Positions 62,911-64,000 of a stretch of 64,000 nucleotides of DNA are shown here, one piece after another. The position numbers and the translations under genes were made by a program. The stretch is from Phlebiopsis flavidoalba (Eukaryota; Basidiomycota; Agaricomycetes; Polyporales; Phanerochaetaceae). Every line of letters starts with the position of its first letter. Within the stretch, counting starts at the first letter, position 1. The notes below the pieces were generated by a model that worked only from the letters and a program-made list of their open reading frames with translations, did not search any database and was not told where the DNA came from. The stretch is taken from positions 481,235 to 545,234 of the forward strand of contig JAOCPU010000019.1 of NCBI GenBank assembly GCA_035772785.1. The letters are read 5' to 3'.

Positions 62911-63388
62911 TGCGTCACTGAGCGAGGCGCAGGGTCCGAGACTCTCGTCTGGGACTGGCAGAGCAGCAAAAGCTAACTCTGTGGCCTGTAGGACGCAGTG
63001 GTAACGCGCGGTCTGACGACGTAGTCGTAAGGCCCAGTCTAGCACACAACGGAAGTAAGTGTCTATGCTCGAGGGAACGAGAGCGATATATTAATACCTA
63101 GCACACAACGGAAGTAAGTGCTAGGGAACGCGTAAGCATACATGCATACACAAGCGTAAAGTCGGAACTTACTCTATGCTCGAGGGAACGATGAGCGATA
63201 GAGTAAGGGAAGCGAAACTGATCCCTATATACTGGAGCCCTGCGCACAGACCAGGCTTACATAACGTGGGAAAGTGACTCGCGAACGGGGGGTCGAGTCC
63301 ATGTGAGCAGGCAAACAAACTACGTACTAAGTCCGCACAAGTGATAAGCGACCATAAGAGACATACAAGAGATGACGAAAGGAAAACA
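62911..63388 (-). repeat. 5' LTR of copia-like element
   Basis: This 478-bp partner of the LTR at 58779-59277 has TGCG... and ...AACA ends and the same internal 21-base repeats at 63041 and 63100. Confidence 0.9.
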
Positions 63389-64000
63389 TAAGTGCCAGGC
63401 AACGAGCCATGACTCTTAGAGTGCATCGCCTATGAAGTACAGTGTGTCGATGACCGGCGAAGCCGACTATGAACTGACGGATCTGCTATCGAATACGTAG
63501 CATCAAGATAACCTGGTAGGTGACGCGACATACACATTGTTCACATCCCTGATCATCTCTCGTGCGTGCTAGATCCAAGCTCGCATCCCGACATCTCGTA
63601 CCGAGCTAAGACATTGCACGTCGTGCAGTGGCACATACTTTCAAGTTCGAACGCGCTCTCAGTGCGCGACTCTGCAACCTCCGAGGTTATCACCACAACA
63701 AGCCCACTTCGGGCCTTGTGGCTTCCAAAGATGATCCTGGGTACATAGTCACTGCGGTATACGTCATGTTTCTGCTAGTGAACATCTCTAATAGTACTGC
63801 CTTATAAAGCCTTCCCCGTCAGCTTCCAGCGACCACAAACGCTACAAGGCGACCTGTAGACACAAGCCCCGATATAGATTATCCAAAAGATGTGGTACGC
63901 TCGGTGAGAATGCAGAGAGCAATCAAGGGTCGTCACTCACCGCAGCAATCTCTTCGAGCCCCAACCTGGCATGTTGGGCATGGCCAGTCAACGCATTGGC
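63389..64000 (+). other. flank beyond the LTR element, possible continuation of the cut gene
   Basis: An acceptor-like TACAG at 63438-63442 is followed by SMTGEADYELTDLLSNT (about 63445-63500) before a GTAGCA. A further open stretch at 63566-63748 may be a later exon. These could be the 3' exons of the gene that starts at 57900, but no family feature proves it. The window ends here. Confidence 0.3.

Larger units (their letters stand above)
58779..63388 (-). mobile_element. Ty1/copia-type LTR retrotransposon, 3' truncated inside
   Basis: Two LTRs of about 480-500 bp flank an internal region of 3633 bp encoding gag-protease-integrase-RT on the minus strand, the copia order. The primer site is next to the right LTR. 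No 5-bp target duplication is visible (flanks ATATT and TAAGT). It lies within an apparent intron of an unidentified gene. The LTRs differ at many small insertions or deletions, which may be age or sequence error. Confidence 0.9.

Overview
The window is nuclear DNA from a filamentous basidiomycete, probably a wood-decaying agaricomycete. The genes are cut by many introns of about 37-60 nt. The gene set includes a CBM1-linked GH5 mannanase, Skt5/Chs4, Utp14, SMC4, coatomer delta and an NRAMP transporter. There are also fungal transposable elements (a Plavaka-type transposase and a Ty1/copia LTR element). The species cannot be named from the sequence alone.

Layout, left to right: a 5'-truncated CBM1-GH5 mannanase (+); condensin SMC4 (+) facing a CMGC-like kinase (-); two poorly supported hypothetical genes (about 10.5-12.6 kb); an NRAMP metal transporter (+); the SSU processome factor UTP14 (-); about 5.5 kb with only a weak membrane-protein candidate; coatomer delta (+); a multi-pass membrane protein and two unidentified genes; a PUF RNA-binding protein (+). 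Next comes a pair of identical, inverted tRNA-Glu(CTC) genes enclosing a putatively secreted amidohydrolase-2 decarboxylase (+). Then follow an O-methyltransferase (-), a MYND-finger gene (-), an F-box/LRR-like gene (-), a UBP9/13-type ubiquitin protease (+), a Skt5/Chs4-type Sel1-repeat protein with a CaaX end (+), a broken second MYND-gene head with an unidentified gene (+), a Plavaka-type transposase (-), and an unidentified gene cut by a copia-like retrotransposon (-).

Almost every protein gene, including ones that should be essential (SMC4, UTP14, coatomer delta), can be followed only by hopping reading frames at single-base insertions or deletions outside introns. This looks like residual long-read assembly error rather than mass pseudogenisation. 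Gene spans are therefore given as whole loci, and stops inside them should not be taken at face value.

Most of the window is housekeeping genes with no shared pathway. Possible functional neighbours are the decarboxylase and O-methyltransferase, which could both act on small aromatic compounds. The most distinctive observations are a copia-like element with a half-tRNA(iMet) primer site and no RNase H region, a promoter block shared by two inverted MYND-gene heads, and a coatomer delta start codon that appears to sit alone in its exon. I did not find a convincing new multi-gene system.
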